From contig DATNBU010000029.1 of NCBI GenBank assembly GCA_035571835.1, positions 310,001 to 374,000 of the forward strand: a stretch of DNA of 64,000 nucleotides. The letters are read 5' to 3'. Under the pieces are notes generated by a model. The model saw only the letters and a list, made by a program, of their open reading frames with translations, was not told the DNA's origin and made no database searches. This document shows positions 17,538-26,014 of this stretch, piece by piece (position 1 is the stretch's first letter; every line of letters begins with the position of its first letter). The DNA comes from Candidatus Limnocylindrales bacterium (lineage in GTDB: Bacteria; Desulfobacterota; Binatia; UBA1149; CAITLU01). A program made the position numbers and the translations under genes.

Positions 17538-19226
17538 TCAGTCCGTAACCGCGCCGAGCGATGCGCTCGAGACCTGCTTCGCATACTTCGCGAGCACGCC
17601 GGTGCGGTAGCGCGGCGCCGGAGCTTTCCATGCTTTTCGCCGCTCGGCGATCTCGGACTCCGCCACGTTGAGCTCGAGCTTCGCATGCTCGCCGTCGATC
17701 GTGATGCTGTCGCCTTCGTGGACGAGCGCGATTGTGCCTCCGACCGCAGCTTCGGGAGCCACGTGGCCGACGACGAGCCCGAACGTTCCGCCCGAAAAGC
17801 GTCCGTCGGTGATCAGGCCGACCGAGTCGCCGAGACCCTTGCCGATGATCGCCGACGTCGGCGACAGCATCTCGCGCATGCCCGGACCGCCGCGTGGTCC
17901 TTCGTAGCGGATCACGAGCACGTCGCCGGGCTTGATGCGGTCGTTAAGGATCGCGCGCATCGCGTCCTCTTCGGAATCGAACACGCGGGCGGGACCGGTG
18001 ATCCTCGAGCTCTTGAGCCCGCTGATCTTCGCGACTGCACCTTCCGGCGCGAGGTTTCCGCGCAGCACCGCGAGATGACCCTGCGCGTAGATCGGCTCGT
18101 CGAACGGCATGACGACGTCCTGGCCAGCAGGCGGCGACGATGGTGCGTTTCGCAGATTCTCGGCAATCGTCTTGCCGGTCACCGTCATGCAGTCGCCGTG
18201 GATCAGCCCGCGGTCGAAGAGCATCCGCATGACGAGCGGAATGCCGCCGACGCGGTGAAGGTCGGTCGCGACGTAGGCACCCGACGGCTTCAGGTTCGCG
18301 AGCACCGGGACCTTCAGCCGCATCCGCTCGAAATCGTCGAGCGTCAGATCGACGCCGGCCGCGTGCGCGATCGCAAGCAGATGAAGAACCGCGTTGGTCG
18401 AGCCGCCGACCGCAAACACGACGGCGATGCCGTTCTCGAACGCTTCCTTCGTAAGGATCTTGCGGGCCGTCAGCTGGCGGCGCACGCATTCGACGAGCGC
18501 AAGGCCGCTTGCGTGCGCGCTGTCGGCCTTTTCCTGGTCTTCGGCAGCCATCGTCGACGACGCCGGAAGGCTCATGCCCATCGCCTCGAACGCGCTGCTC
18601 ATCGTGTTGGCCGTGTACATGCCGCCGCACGAGCCTTTGCCGGGAATGGCGGCGCGCTCGACCGAGCAGAACTGGTCGCGCGAGATGCGGTTGGCGCCGA
18701 GCTCGCCGACGGCTTCGAACACGCTGACGACGGTCAGGTCTTTTCCGGAAAGATGTCCGGGCTTGATCGTGCCGCCGTAGACGAACACGGCAGGGATATC
18801 GAGGCGCGCCATGGCGATCATCGCGCCCGGCATGTTCTTGTCGCAGCCGCCGACGGCAACGACCCCGTCCATCATCTGCCCGCGGCAGACTGTTTCGATC
18901 GAGTCGGCGATCACCTCGCGGCTGACGAGCGAGCACTTCATGCCTTCGGTGCCCATCGAAATGCCGTCGCTGATGGTGATGGTCCCGAACGTCTGCGGCA
19001 TGCCGCCGGCCTCGCGGATGCCGCGGGCGGCTTCGACGGCGAGCTCGCCGAGACCGGCGTTGCACGGCGTGATGTCGCTCTGCGCGCTGGCGACGCCGAC
19101 GATCGGTTTGCCGAAGTCCTCGTCGCGAAATCCGACCGCGCGCAGCATCGAGCGGTTCGGTGCGCGCTCGTCGCCGTCGGTGATCGTGCGGCTGTTCCTG
19201 TTCAATCCGATCGTCGTCTCGCTCAT
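17538..19226 (-). CDS. ilvD: Dihydroxy-acid dehydratase
   Basis: The 562-residue protein has the normal IlvD length. It dehydrates 2,3-dihydroxy-isovalerate and 2,3-dihydroxy-3-methylvalerate in Val/Ile synthesis. Fe-S ligand cysteines are in SDITPCN (Cys55), GGCDKNMPG (Cys128) and [13 protein letters not shown]. The C-terminal [19 protein letters not shown] block is also present. The ATG giving MSETT was chosen because the upstream in-frame stretch is basic and unconserved. A minus-strand TATAGT lies 100 bases upstream (19326-19331), but without a convincing -35. No other ilv gene is nearby. Confidence 0.95.
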   Translation of the reverse strand: MSETTIGLNRNSRTITDGDERAPNRSMLRAVGFRDEDFGKPIVGVASAQSDITPCNAGLGELAVEAARGIREAGGMPQTFGTITISDGISMGTEGMKCSLVSREVIADSIETVCRGQMMDGVVAVGGCDKNMPGAMIAMARLDIPAVFVYGGTIKPGHLSGKDLTVVSVFEAVGELGANRISRDQFCSVERAAIPGKGSCGGMYTANTMSSAFEAMGMSLPASSTMAAEDQEKADSAHASGLALVECVRRQLTARKILTKEAFENGIAVVFAVGGSTNAVLHLLAIAHAAGVDLTLDDFERMRLKVPVLANLKPSGAYVATDLHRVGGIPLVMRMLFDRGLIHGDCMTVTGKTIAENLRNAPSSPPAGQDVVMPFDEPIYAQGHLAVLRGNLAPEGAVAKISGLKSSRITGPARVFDSEEDAMRAILNDRIKPGDVLVIRYEGPRGGPGMREMLSPTSAIIGKGLGDSVGLITDGRFSGGTFGLVVGHVAPEAAVGGTIALVHEGDSITIDGEHAKLELNVAESEIAERRKAWKAPAPRYRTGVLAKYAKQVSSASLGAVTD

Positions 19227-19367
19227 GTTCGTGTCCACCGTCAACGCCGCTGCGGGCCGGGTTGCGCTCGAAATCGCGCGTGTGCCGCGGTTCCGGATTG
19301 TGATGCTCAGGCTGCGAAGCGTCGCACTATAGCCGAGCATGGAAAGAGGGGAATCGAGGCCGGCTTC

Positions 19368-19727
19368 TCAGCGGCCCGGATTCGGTTCGGTTGTCTGGAT
19401 GACCTCGTGGATCTCGAGTACGTTCGGCCCGGCGAACATCTCGGCCGGCGGGCGGTTCGAATGCGCGATGCGAAAGCTTTCGCTGCGCGTCCAGTCCCAG
19501 AACGCCTCCTCGCTCTGCCAGTACGTCTGCACCAGATAGTAGCCTCGCTCGGTCGACTCGACCCAGCCTCCGGTCGCATGATCGAAGCGGCGCCGCACCG
19601 GTTTGAGGATGAGGTTCTTTATGAAGCCCGGCGACTGGTCGATCAGGTGCGCGCGCTTGCGGAAGCGCTCCTCGAAGTCGGCTTCGAACGCTTCGGCGAC
19701 GGGAATCCTGTTGGTGACGACGAACAT
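19368..19727 (-). CDS. Antibiotic-biosynthesis monooxygenase (ABM) domain protein
   Basis: The 119-residue protein starts with MFVVTNRIPV, typical of the dimeric ferredoxin-like ABM fold. A helix (AFEADFEERFRKRAHLID), the loop SPGFIKNLILKPV, a strand YYLVQTYWQSEEAFWDW and the helix SESFRIAHSN follow in the family order. Members include heme-degrading IsdG/HmoB-like enzymes and quinol oxygenases; the heme ligands cannot be placed with certainty. The AAGGAGAAAA stretch just before the ATG is a good ribosome site. Longer readings contain basic, unconserved sequence and are rejected. Confidence 0.8.
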   Translation of the reverse strand: MFVVTNRIPVAEAFEADFEERFRKRAHLIDQSPGFIKNLILKPVRRRFDHATGGWVESTERGYYLVQTYWQSEEAFWDWTRSESFRIAHSNRPPAEMFAGPNVLEIHEVIQTTEPNPGR

Positions 19728-19782
19728 CGGTTTTCTCCTTCGGTGCGGCCGGACAGTAGCAAGAAGGCCCGGCGCTACAACG

Positions 19783-20850
19783 TCATGCGCACGCACGTCT
19801 CGACGGCGCGCCCCCGTGCGCAATTTCTTCGAGCAATGCGGCCGTTTCGTCCCAGCCGATGCACGCATCGGTGATGGATACACCATAGGCGAGCGCATCC
19901 GCGGTCCAGTCCTGCCGCCCCTCGGCGATGTTGCTTTCGATCAGCAATCCCATGAGCCGCCGCTCGCCGAGCTGCAGAGCTCTTGCCACCTCGCGCGCGA
20001 CGCCGGATTGCCGCCGATAGTCTTTCGACGAGTTTCCGTGCGAGCAGTCGACCATGACCGGTCTCGCGATGCCCTCTCCGGCGACCATGTCGGCCGCCCG
20101 CGCGATGTCGCCGATCGCGTAGTTCGTGGCGTTTCCTCCACCGCGCAAGACAACGTGCCGGTCCGGGTTGCCGCGCGTGCGGATGATCGCCGTCGCGCCG
20201 TCCTCGTCGATGCCGAGAAACGCATGCGGATGCCCGGCCGAGATCATCGCATTCTTTGCCACGTCGAGGCTTCCGTCGGTTCCGTTCTTGAAGCCGACGG
20301 GCATCGAAAGGCCGCTCGCCATCTCGCGATGCGTCTGGCTTTCGGTCGTGCGCGCACCGATGGCCGCCCAGCTCACGGCGTCGCCGATGTACTGGGGCGT
20401 CACCGGATCGAGGAATTCGGTTCCGCACGCGACGCCGAGCGTGTTGATCTCGACCAGCAGGCGGCGTGCAAGCTCGAGGCCGCGATCGATGTCGCAGCTG
20501 CCGTCGAGGTCCGGATCGTTGATGAGCCCTTTCCACCCGATCGTTGTGCGCGCTTTCTCGAAGTACGTCCGCATCACGATCACGAGGCGATCCTCGAGAG
20601 GTCTTGCGATGCGGCTGAGCCGCCCGGCGTAGTCGAGCGCCGCATCCGGCTCGTGGATCGAGCACGGACCCACGACCACGGCGATGCGTTCGCGGTCGCG
20701 CCCGCCGAGGATCTCGCGAAGAGCGTGGCGCGTGCGGCGGACAGTCTCGAGCGCGCGGCCTTCGAGCGGATGGGCCTGCTTGATCACCCGCGGCGGACGC
20801 AGCGGCGATACCCGGGTTACGTGGATGTCTTCGATGTCACTGGTTTTCAC
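19783..20850 (-). CDS. aroG: 3-Deoxy-7-phosphoheptulonate (DAHP) synthase, class I alpha
   Basis: It condenses phosphoenolpyruvate and erythrose 4-phosphate, the first step of the shikimate pathway. The 355-residue length and motifs are those of the AroF/G/H type: VGPCSIHEP near residue 60, a TYFEKARTTIGWKG stretch, GTEFLDPVTPQYI, WAAIGARTTESQTHREMASG and DCSHGNSSKD. The GTG start at 20850 has GAGGGAAG 5-12 bases upstream. A promoter, a 24-residue leader peptide rich in aromatic residues and a terminator hairpin lie directly upstream, so expression is probably attenuated by aromatic aminoacyl-tRNA levels. Which amino acid feeds back on the enzyme cannot be read. Confidence 0.94.
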   Translation of the reverse strand: MKTSDIEDIHVTRVSPLRPPRVIKQAHPLEGRALETVRRTRHALREILGGRDRERIAVVVGPCSIHEPDAALDYAGRLSRIARPLEDRLVIVMRTYFEKARTTIGWKGLINDPDLDGSCDIDRGLELARRLLVEINTLGVACGTEFLDPVTPQYIGDAVSWAAIGARTTESQTHREMASGLSMPVGFKNGTDGSLDVAKNAMISAGHPHAFLGIDEDGATAIIRTRGNPDRHVVLRGGGNATNYAIGDIARAADMVAGEGIARPVMVDCSHGNSSKDYRRQSGVAREVARALQLGERRLMGLLIESNIAEGRQDWTADALAYGVSITDACIGWDETAALLEEIAHGGAPSRRACA

Positions 20851-20931
20851 GTTGCTTCCCTCACGGACTGTTCTCGATTTCGTCAATCTCGTCGATGCGC
20901 TGGCGCTCCGGCTCGCGCGACGCGGAAGGCC

Positions 20932-20965
20932 AAAAAAAAGCCCCGGGAACTTCTTCCCGGGGCTT
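20932..20965 (-). terminator. Attenuator terminator hairpin upstream of DAHP synthase
   Basis: On the minus strand the arms GCCCCGGGAA and TTCCCGGGGC (20963-20954 and 20949-20940) form a 10-bp stem, extendable by two A-T pairs, around a 4-base loop. It is followed by eight T (20939-20932). It stands between the leader peptide stop and the aroG start, which is where an attenuator must be. The 5' arm can alternatively pair with CCGGGGC inside the leader peptide gene. Confidence 0.88.
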
Positions 20966-20999
20966 CCTTCCGCATCGCGCGGCAATTTTGTTCAGCTCG

Positions 21000-21074
21000 C
21001 TACGCGCACGTCGTCGGCCCCGGTTCCTGCGGGATAAAATAGGACCATACGACGAAGATCGCGCTCGGCTTCAT
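21000..21074 (-). CDS. Aromatic-rich leader peptide of the DAHP synthase attenuator
   Basis: The 24-codon ORF runs ATG to TAG. Residues 7-13 read FVVWSYF, so Phe, Trp, Tyr and Phe fall within seven codons. Codons 18-20 carry CCGGGGC, which is complementary (7 bp) to the 5' arm of the terminator downstream. A ribosome waiting at the aromatic codons would leave this segment free to form an antiterminator; one reaching the stop codon would cover it. No good ribosome site is seen; the predicted transcription start is at or near the ATG, so initiation may be leaderless. I know of no described relative with this exact peptide. Confidence 0.75.
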   Translation of the reverse strand: MKPSAIFVVWSYFIPQEPGPTTCA

Positions 21075-21083
21075 GACGGGGCG

Positions 21084-21112
21084 ACCATACTCGGGCGTCG
21101 GCCGCGTGGCAA
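21084..21112 (-). promoter_or_regulatory. Sigma-70 type promoter for the DAHP synthase leader
   Basis: On the minus strand TTGCCA (21112-21107), a 17-base spacer and TATGGT (21089-21084) match five of six and four of six consensus positions. The -10 ends nine bases before the leader peptide ATG. Confidence 0.6.
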
Positions 21113-21139
21113 GCCCCATGTCGAGGTTGACGGTGAGCG

Positions 21140-21679
21140 TCAGGAGATGCCGAGCTTGGTGCGGCCTTCCTCGGAGATCATGTGGGGAGTCCACGGCGGA
21201 TCCCACACGACGCGCACGCTCGCGTCTTTTACGCCGGGAATCGAGCGGATCTTGTCCTCGGCATCGGCCGCGATCGAGGCGCCCATCCCGCAGCCCTGCG
21301 CGGTCAGCGTCATCTTGATGTCGACGCGCCAGCCGCCTTCGGGAAGGTCGCTGATGCGGGTGTCGTAGACGAGGCCGAGGTCGACGATATTGACCGGGAT
21401 CTCCGGGTCGTAGCACGTGCGAAGCGCCCCATCGACGAGCGCGTCGATGTCGCCCTCCGCCGACTCGAGCGCTTTTGCCTCGGGCGGAATCTCCAGACCG
21501 AGAGCGTCCGCATCGCGGCCGGCGATGCGGAACAGACCACCGTATTGCGGCGCCTGCACTGTGAACGAGCCTCCCAGCGACTGGCTGAGGTAGATTTCCG
21601 TTCCGGCCGCGAGGCGAACCTTGTCGCCCTGCGGGATCTTGACGGCTTCGCATTCGCGGACGAGATCGAGGCGTTCCAT
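21140..21679 (-). CDS. sufT: SufT family Fe-S cluster assembly protein
   Basis: The 179-residue protein has the two-part SufT layout. An N-terminal beta domain (about 1-70, with KIPQGDKVRLAAGTEIYLSQSLGGSFTVQ) precedes a DUF59/MIP18 domain (about 78-175, with YDPEIPVNIVDLGLVYD and LTAQGCGMG). The Cys in TAQGCGMG is the conserved DUF59 residue. SufT helps mature Fe-S proteins under high demand. It lies alone here, divergent from moaA, whose product is itself an Fe-S enzyme, and upstream of the aroG leader. Confidence 0.88.
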   Translation of the reverse strand: MERLDLVRECEAVKIPQGDKVRLAAGTEIYLSQSLGGSFTVQAPQYGGLFRIAGRDADALGLEIPPEAKALESAEGDIDALVDGALRTCYDPEIPVNIVDLGLVYDTRISDLPEGGWRVDIKMTLTAQGCGMGASIAADAEDKIRSIPGVKDASVRVVWDPPWTPHMISEEGRTKLGIS

Positions 21680-21734
21680 GAAGCGATCGTAGTCCGGGAC
21701 CCCGCGGGTACAAGCGGCGCCGCCCGGGCCTCGT

Positions 21735-22832
21735 GTGGACTCCTTCGGCCCGCGTCAGCATGATCGCCCCGTGGGCGCCACCGACATCGGCAACGTCAGC
21801 GACACCACCGTCAAGCCGGCTCCGGATGCGCCGCGCGACCTGTTCGCGCGTCCGCTGCGGGACCTGCGCATTTCGGTGACCGACCGCTGCAATTTCCGCT
21901 GCCCATACTGCATGCCGGCCGAAATCTACGGCGAGCGCTACGAATTCCTGCCGCGTCCGGAGATCCTCACGTTCGAGGAGATCGAGCGTCTCGCGCGGCT
22001 GTTCGTCGAGCTCGGCGTAACCAAGATCCGCCTGACCGGTGGCGAGCCGCTGTTGCGCTCGCAGCTTCCGCACCTGGTTCGCGCGCTTTCGTCGATCGAC
22101 GGCCTCACGGATGTCACGCTGACGACCAACGGCGTGCTGCTGGCCGAGCACGCGGCCGCGCTTCGCGAAGCCGGCCTGCGCCGGGTCACCGTCAGCCTCG
22201 ACAGTCTCGACGAGGAAGTGTTCTCGCGCATGAGCGGGCGCCGCGCCGGCCCGGCCGTCGTGCTCGCCGCAATCGATGCCGCACGCGCAGCCGGCTTGTC
22301 GCCGATCAAGATCAACTGCGTCGTGCAGCGCGGCGTCAACGACCATACGGTCGTCGATCTCGCCGCACATTTTCGCGGAACCGGCGCGATCGTGCGCTAC
22401 ATCGAATACATGGACGTCGGGACGCTCAACAAGTGGGATCCCGCCGATGTGGTCAGCGCGCGGGAAATCGTCGAGCGCATCGGCGCGACATTTCCGCTCG
22501 AGCCGGTCGGCGCCAACTATCGCGGCGAGGTTGCGAGGCGTTACCGCTACGTCGACGGTTCGGGCGAGATCGGCGTGATCTCGTCGGTAACGCAGCCGTT
22601 CTGCGGCGAATGCTCGCGCGCGCGCCTCACCACGGATGGCCACTTCGTCACGTGCCTGTTCGCTTCCGGCGGCGTCGACCTGAAGACACCGATGCGGCAC
22701 GGCGCCACCGACGACGACCTGCGCGGGCTCATGCGCTCGGTGTGGACGAACCGCGGCGACCGGTACTCCGAGGAACGGGCGACGCGGCGCGAAGGCGGCC
22801 GCAAGATCCAGATGTTTCAGATCGGCGGGTGA
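21735..22832 (+). CDS. moaA: GTP 3',8-cyclase MoaA (molybdenum cofactor biosynthesis)
   Basis: MoaA converts GTP to 3',8-cyclo-GTP using SAM radicals. The radical-SAM motif CNFRCPYC is at Cys52/56/59, the second cluster ligands are CGECSRARLTTDGHFVTC near the C-terminus, and the protein ends in the conserved Gly-Gly. With the GTG at 21735 it is 365 residues, somewhat long; the GTG at 21771 would give 353 and is a fair alternative. No other mo genes are in the window. Confidence 0.93.
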   Translation: MDSFGPRQHDRPVGATDIGNVSDTTVKPAPDAPRDLFARPLRDLRISVTDRCNFRCPYCMPAEIYGERYEFLPRPEILTFEEIERLARLFVELGVTKIRLTGGEPLLRSQLPHLVRALSSIDGLTDVTLTTNGVLLAEHAAALREAGLRRVTVSLDSLDEEVFSRMSGRRAGPAVVLAAIDAARAAGLSPIKINCVVQRGVNDHTVVDLAAHFRGTGAIVRYIEYMDVGTLNKWDPADVVSAREIVERIGATFPLEPVGANYRGEVARRYRYVDGSGEIGVISSVTQPFCGECSRARLTTDGHFVTCLFASGGVDLKTPMRHGATDDDLRGLMRSVWTNRGDRYSEERATRREGGRKIQMFQIGG

Positions 22833-22894
22833 CGTGTGGCGTGTTGCCATAAGTGCGCTCCAGCTTCAGGGTCGCCGCTCGAGGTGAAACGCCC

Positions 22895-24112
22895 ATGCCA
22901 GATCCCGTCTCGATCCTGTCCGGCCTGAAGGTCATCGACTGCGGCACTTTCGTGTTCGGTCCCGCAGCTACGACTGTCCTCGCGGACTTCGGAGCCGACG
23001 TCATCAAAATCGAGCCGCCGGGCATCGGGGACCCGTATCGCTATCTGCAGAAGATGCCGCCTCTGCCCGATGCCGACTGCGCGTACGGCTGGCAGCTGAC
23101 CAACCGCAACAAGCGCGGCATCGTCGTCAACCTGAAGTGCGCCGAAGGTCAGGAGGTATTGCACCGGCTCGCCCGCTCGGCGGACGTATTCGTCACCAAC
23201 TATCATCCTTCGGTGCTGCGGGCGGTTGGTGCGACGTACGAAGAGCTCGAGCCGCTCAACGCGCGTCTCGTCTATGCGCAGGCAAGCGGTTACGGCGAAC
23301 ACGGCGAGGAAATCGAAAAGCCCGGTTACGATGCGACCGCATGGTGGGCGCGAAGCGGCCTCATGGACGTCGTTCGCGAAGCCGACTCCGTGCCTGCGCT
23401 GTCGGTCGCCGCGATGGGCGACCATCCGTCGGCGATGACGCTGGTAGCCGGGATCCTGCTCGCGCTGCTGCATCGCGAACGCTCGGGCAAAGGCACGAAG
23501 GTTTCCTCATCACTGCTCGCCAACGGCGCGTGGGCCAACGCCTACATGCTGCAGGGCGTGTTTGCCGGCGCGCCGCTGTTCCAGCCGATCACGCGCAACG
23601 ATACGCCGAATGCGCTCGTCAATCGCTACCAGACGAGCGACGGCCGCTGGATCCTGCTCGCGATGGTACAGGAGCAGAAGGACTGGCCGCGCCTTCCGGT
23701 CGCGCTTTCGCGGCCCGACCTGCTGACGGATTCGCGCTTCGAAACGCTTGCGGCCAGGCGTGCGAACGCCGCGGCACTGGTCGGCGAGCTCGACGCGATC
23801 TTTGCGTCGAAAGACCTCGCCCACTGGCGCGAGGCTCTCGATCGAAACGACATCACGTTCGGCGTGGTCGGTCGGTTGCAGGATGCGGATACGGACCGGC
23901 AGATGATCGCCAACGGCATTCTGCCGATGGCCACGCTGGCGGACGGGAAACAGATGCGGACGGTCGACAGTCCGCTTACGGTTGCTTGCGCGCGAAAAGC
24001 GTCGCCAGGGCCGGCCCCGAACGCCGGCCAGCATAGCGACGAGGTATTGGCCGAGCTCGGCTTCGACGTGAAGGACATCGCCGGAATGCGCGAGCGCGGC
24101 GCAATCTGCTGA
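22895..24112 (+). CDS. CaiB/BaiF class III CoA-transferase
   Basis: The 405-residue protein starts at an ATG with GAGGTGA 8 bases upstream; an in-frame start 42 bases upstream is unlikely. Class III CoA-transferases move CoA between carboxylates through an aspartyl-CoA thioester. The catalytic Asp is probably Asp146 in PGYDATAWWARSGLM. The opening LSGLKVIDCGTFVFGPAATTVLADFGADVIKIEPP is the family N-terminus. Related enzymes act on formyl, carnitine, bile-acid and alpha-methylacyl (racemase) CoA esters. With acyl-CoA dehydrogenases 2-4 kb away, a lipid or steroid side-chain role is reasonable but unproven. Confidence 0.9.
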   Translation: MPDPVSILSGLKVIDCGTFVFGPAATTVLADFGADVIKIEPPGIGDPYRYLQKMPPLPDADCAYGWQLTNRNKRGIVVNLKCAEGQEVLHRLARSADVFVTNYHPSVLRAVGATYEELEPLNARLVYAQASGYGEHGEEIEKPGYDATAWWARSGLMDVVREADSVPALSVAAMGDHPSAMTLVAGILLALLHRERSGKGTKVSSSLLANGAWANAYMLQGVFAGAPLFQPITRNDTPNALVNRYQTSDGRWILLAMVQEQKDWPRLPVALSRPDLLTDSRFETLAARRANAAALVGELDAIFASKDLAHWREALDRNDITFGVVGRLQDADTDRQMIANGILPMATLADGKQMRTVDSPLTVACARKASPGPAPNAGQHSDEVLAELGFDVKDIAGMRERGAIC

Positions 24113-24216
24113 AATCACAGGCTTGGACGCAGGCGGACCGCCGGGCTCGACCTCGGGCGTTTCTGTGGCGCCCTACCCGATTGCCCTTTCCCTCGAGTCT
24201 CACTCACGTGGTAGTG

Positions 24217-25989
24217 ATGGGAATGCGCAGCAACCCGTGGACACTCCTCATCGCGGCGACCATCTCGATTCTTGCATCTCTGACAACGCCTGCATTGGCA
24301 GACTATGACATGTCGGGCCGATGGCTCGCATATATTACAGGTGGCGCGGCTCCGGGCCCGCAGCCTATGCAGTACGATGTCCAGCAGATCGCCGGCGAGA
24401 TCCTGCTCACGAGCTGGGACGCGAGCCGCAGCTTCACTCAGGCCGGGATGATCGACGAAAACACGGGAGAGTTCAGCCTGTACTTGCCGCAGACTTCCTC
24501 GTACCCGTGGTGCGGAACGAGCTGGTCTACCGGATCGGTCGCCGCCGACGGCAAGACATTCACCTCCGAATATTACGTTCATGCGGTTGTGTTCGTACCC
24601 GGTTACGAACCCCATGGCGGTCACTTCGAATGCTCGTCGACTGCGGGGCTGCTCTACTCGTTGTTCGGCACCCGTTGCGGCAACGAGCAGATCGACGACG
24701 GCGAGCTCTGCGACGACGGCAATGCAAACGACGGCGACTGCTGTACGGCGTCGTGCACGCTCGGCGCCGACGGCTCGGGGTGTTCGGACCTATACGGTTG
24801 CGCGACGGGAACCTGCGCGGGTGGTGCGTGCGTAACGTCCACTCCGGCGGCGCAGGGAAAGGCATGCACTTCCGAAACCAATCTGTGCATCGCGGACGTC
24901 TGTGACGGAGCGGGGTCGTGCGGAGGCTCGACACCGGCAACGGCAGGGACGCATTGCGAGGCCGACACCGACCCCTGCACCAGTGACACCTGCGATGGCA
25001 GCGGCACCTGCCTGCATCCGTTCAATACAGCGCCCTGTCACAGCGACGACGACCCGTGCACGACGGATGTCTGTGACGGCGCAGGCAACTGCTCTCACCC
25101 GTTCAACACCGCTCCGTGCACCGATGACGGCGATCCATGCACGACCGACATCTGCGACGGCGCCGGCGCCTGCGGACACGTGTTCAACTCCGCTCCCTGC
25201 GCCAGTGACGGCGACCAGTGCACGACGGACGTCTGCAACGCAGGTTCGTGCACCCACGTCGACAACAGCTTCCCGTGCGTAGTCGAATGTGGTGCGGGAA
25301 CCTGCTCGGGCGGCTCCTGCGAAGTCACGCAGCCTCTGGCCCTGGGAACGCCCTGCGATTCGGAAGCGGCCGCGTGCACGCCCGCATTCTGCGATGGCGC
25401 GGGTCACTGCAATGCGAGCGACACGGTCGGCTGCGGCCCGTGTGCGACCTGCAACGGCGTAAGCTGCGTCGCCGACGGCGGCGATTGCGATGACGCTGCC
25501 GACGAGATTTCCGTGGCGCTCAGCTCGGACCCAGCCGACGGCAGCAGCGCGAAGCTCAAGATTTCGATCAAGCAGGCGCTCGATGCAGCCGACATCGGCG
25601 ATCCGACTCTCGGCACGAGCTACACGCTGTGCCTCAATCGACCCGACGTGGACGGCGTCCTGAGAAACGTCGCCGCCATGACCGTGACAGCAGGCGGCAC
25701 GTGTGAAAGCGCCGAATGCTGGACACAGACTACTCGAGGCTTCGATTACAAGGATCGTGCGTTCGCCTCCGACGGCATCTCTTCGATTCGCCTCGACCAG
25801 GCCAAGGGCATCAAGATCAGCGGAAAAGGTCCTGGTCTTCCGATGTCGCAGGGGTCGCTGGTCGACCTGGAATCGATTACTCCGCGCGTTGTCGCGAGCG
25901 ACGGTGTGACGACCCGGTGCTGGTCGCACGAAGTTCCGGCCGATGTCTTCTCGGTGAAAAAATTCCGGGGCAAGTACTCCGCAGACTGA
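24217..25989 (+). CDS. Secreted Cys-rich repeat protein (DUF4215 plus CTDC-type repeats)
   Basis: The 590-residue protein has a signal peptide (cleavage near ALA/DYD); the ATG at 24223 is an equally possible start. Residues about 28-150 form a non-repetitive beta-rich domain. A DUF4215-type unit follows (CGNEQIDDGELCDDGNANDGDCC region). About seven tandem repeats of roughly 22-24 residues come next, with the pattern D-x-C-T-T-D-x-C-D-G-x-G-x-C, like Dictyostelium CTDC repeats. A C-terminal domain without the repeats closes the protein. Exported repeat proteins of this type occur in predatory and complex-lifestyle bacteria. The exact role is unknown; it is functionally parallel to the two Cys-rich genes at 2-4827 but not their close paralogue. 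Confidence 0.8.
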   Translation: MGMRSNPWTLLIAATISILASLTTPALADYDMSGRWLAYITGGAAPGPQPMQYDVQQIAGEILLTSWDASRSFTQAGMIDENTGEFSLYLPQTSSYPWCGTSWSTGSVAADGKTFTSEYYVHAVVFVPGYEPHGGHFECSSTAGLLYSLFGTRCGNEQIDDGELCDDGNANDGDCCTASCTLGADGSGCSDLYGCATGTCAGGACVTSTPAAQGKACTSETNLCIADVCDGAGSCGGSTPATAGTHCEADTDPCTSDTCDGSGTCLHPFNTAPCHSDDDPCTTDVCDGAGNCSHPFNTAPCTDDGDPCTTDICDGAGACGHVFNSAPCASDGDQCTTDVCNAGSCTHVDNSFPCVVECGAGTCSGGSCEVTQPLALGTPCDSEAAACTPAFCDGAGHCNASDTVGCGPCATCNGVSCVADGGDCDDAADEISVALSSDPADGSSAKLKISIKQALDAADIGDPTLGTSYTLCLNRPDVDGVLRNVAAMTVTAGGTCESAECWTQTTRGFDYKDRAFASDGISSIRLDQAKGIKISGKGPGLPMSQGSLVDLESITPRVVASDGVTTRCWSHEVPADVFSVKKFRGKYSAD

Positions 25990-26014
25990 GGTCTGCCGGG
26001 GGAACGTTCCGACC

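Noticed and set aside
19227-19367. Leader peptide attenuator for ilvD
   Set aside because: The 141-base region has a -10-like TATAGT but no Val/Leu/Ile-rich peptide and no terminator hairpin.
16983-19874. Very long plus-strand open frame across ilvD and neighbours
   Set aside because: It is antisense to ilvD and the MFS transporter, has Arg/Ala/Asp-rich composition without domains, and is typical of GC-rich DNA with few stop codons.
21075-22850. Long minus-strand open frame opposite moaA
   Set aside because: It is a shadow of moaA and sufT; only its last 25 codons (21000-21074), outside those genes, form the real leader peptide ORF.
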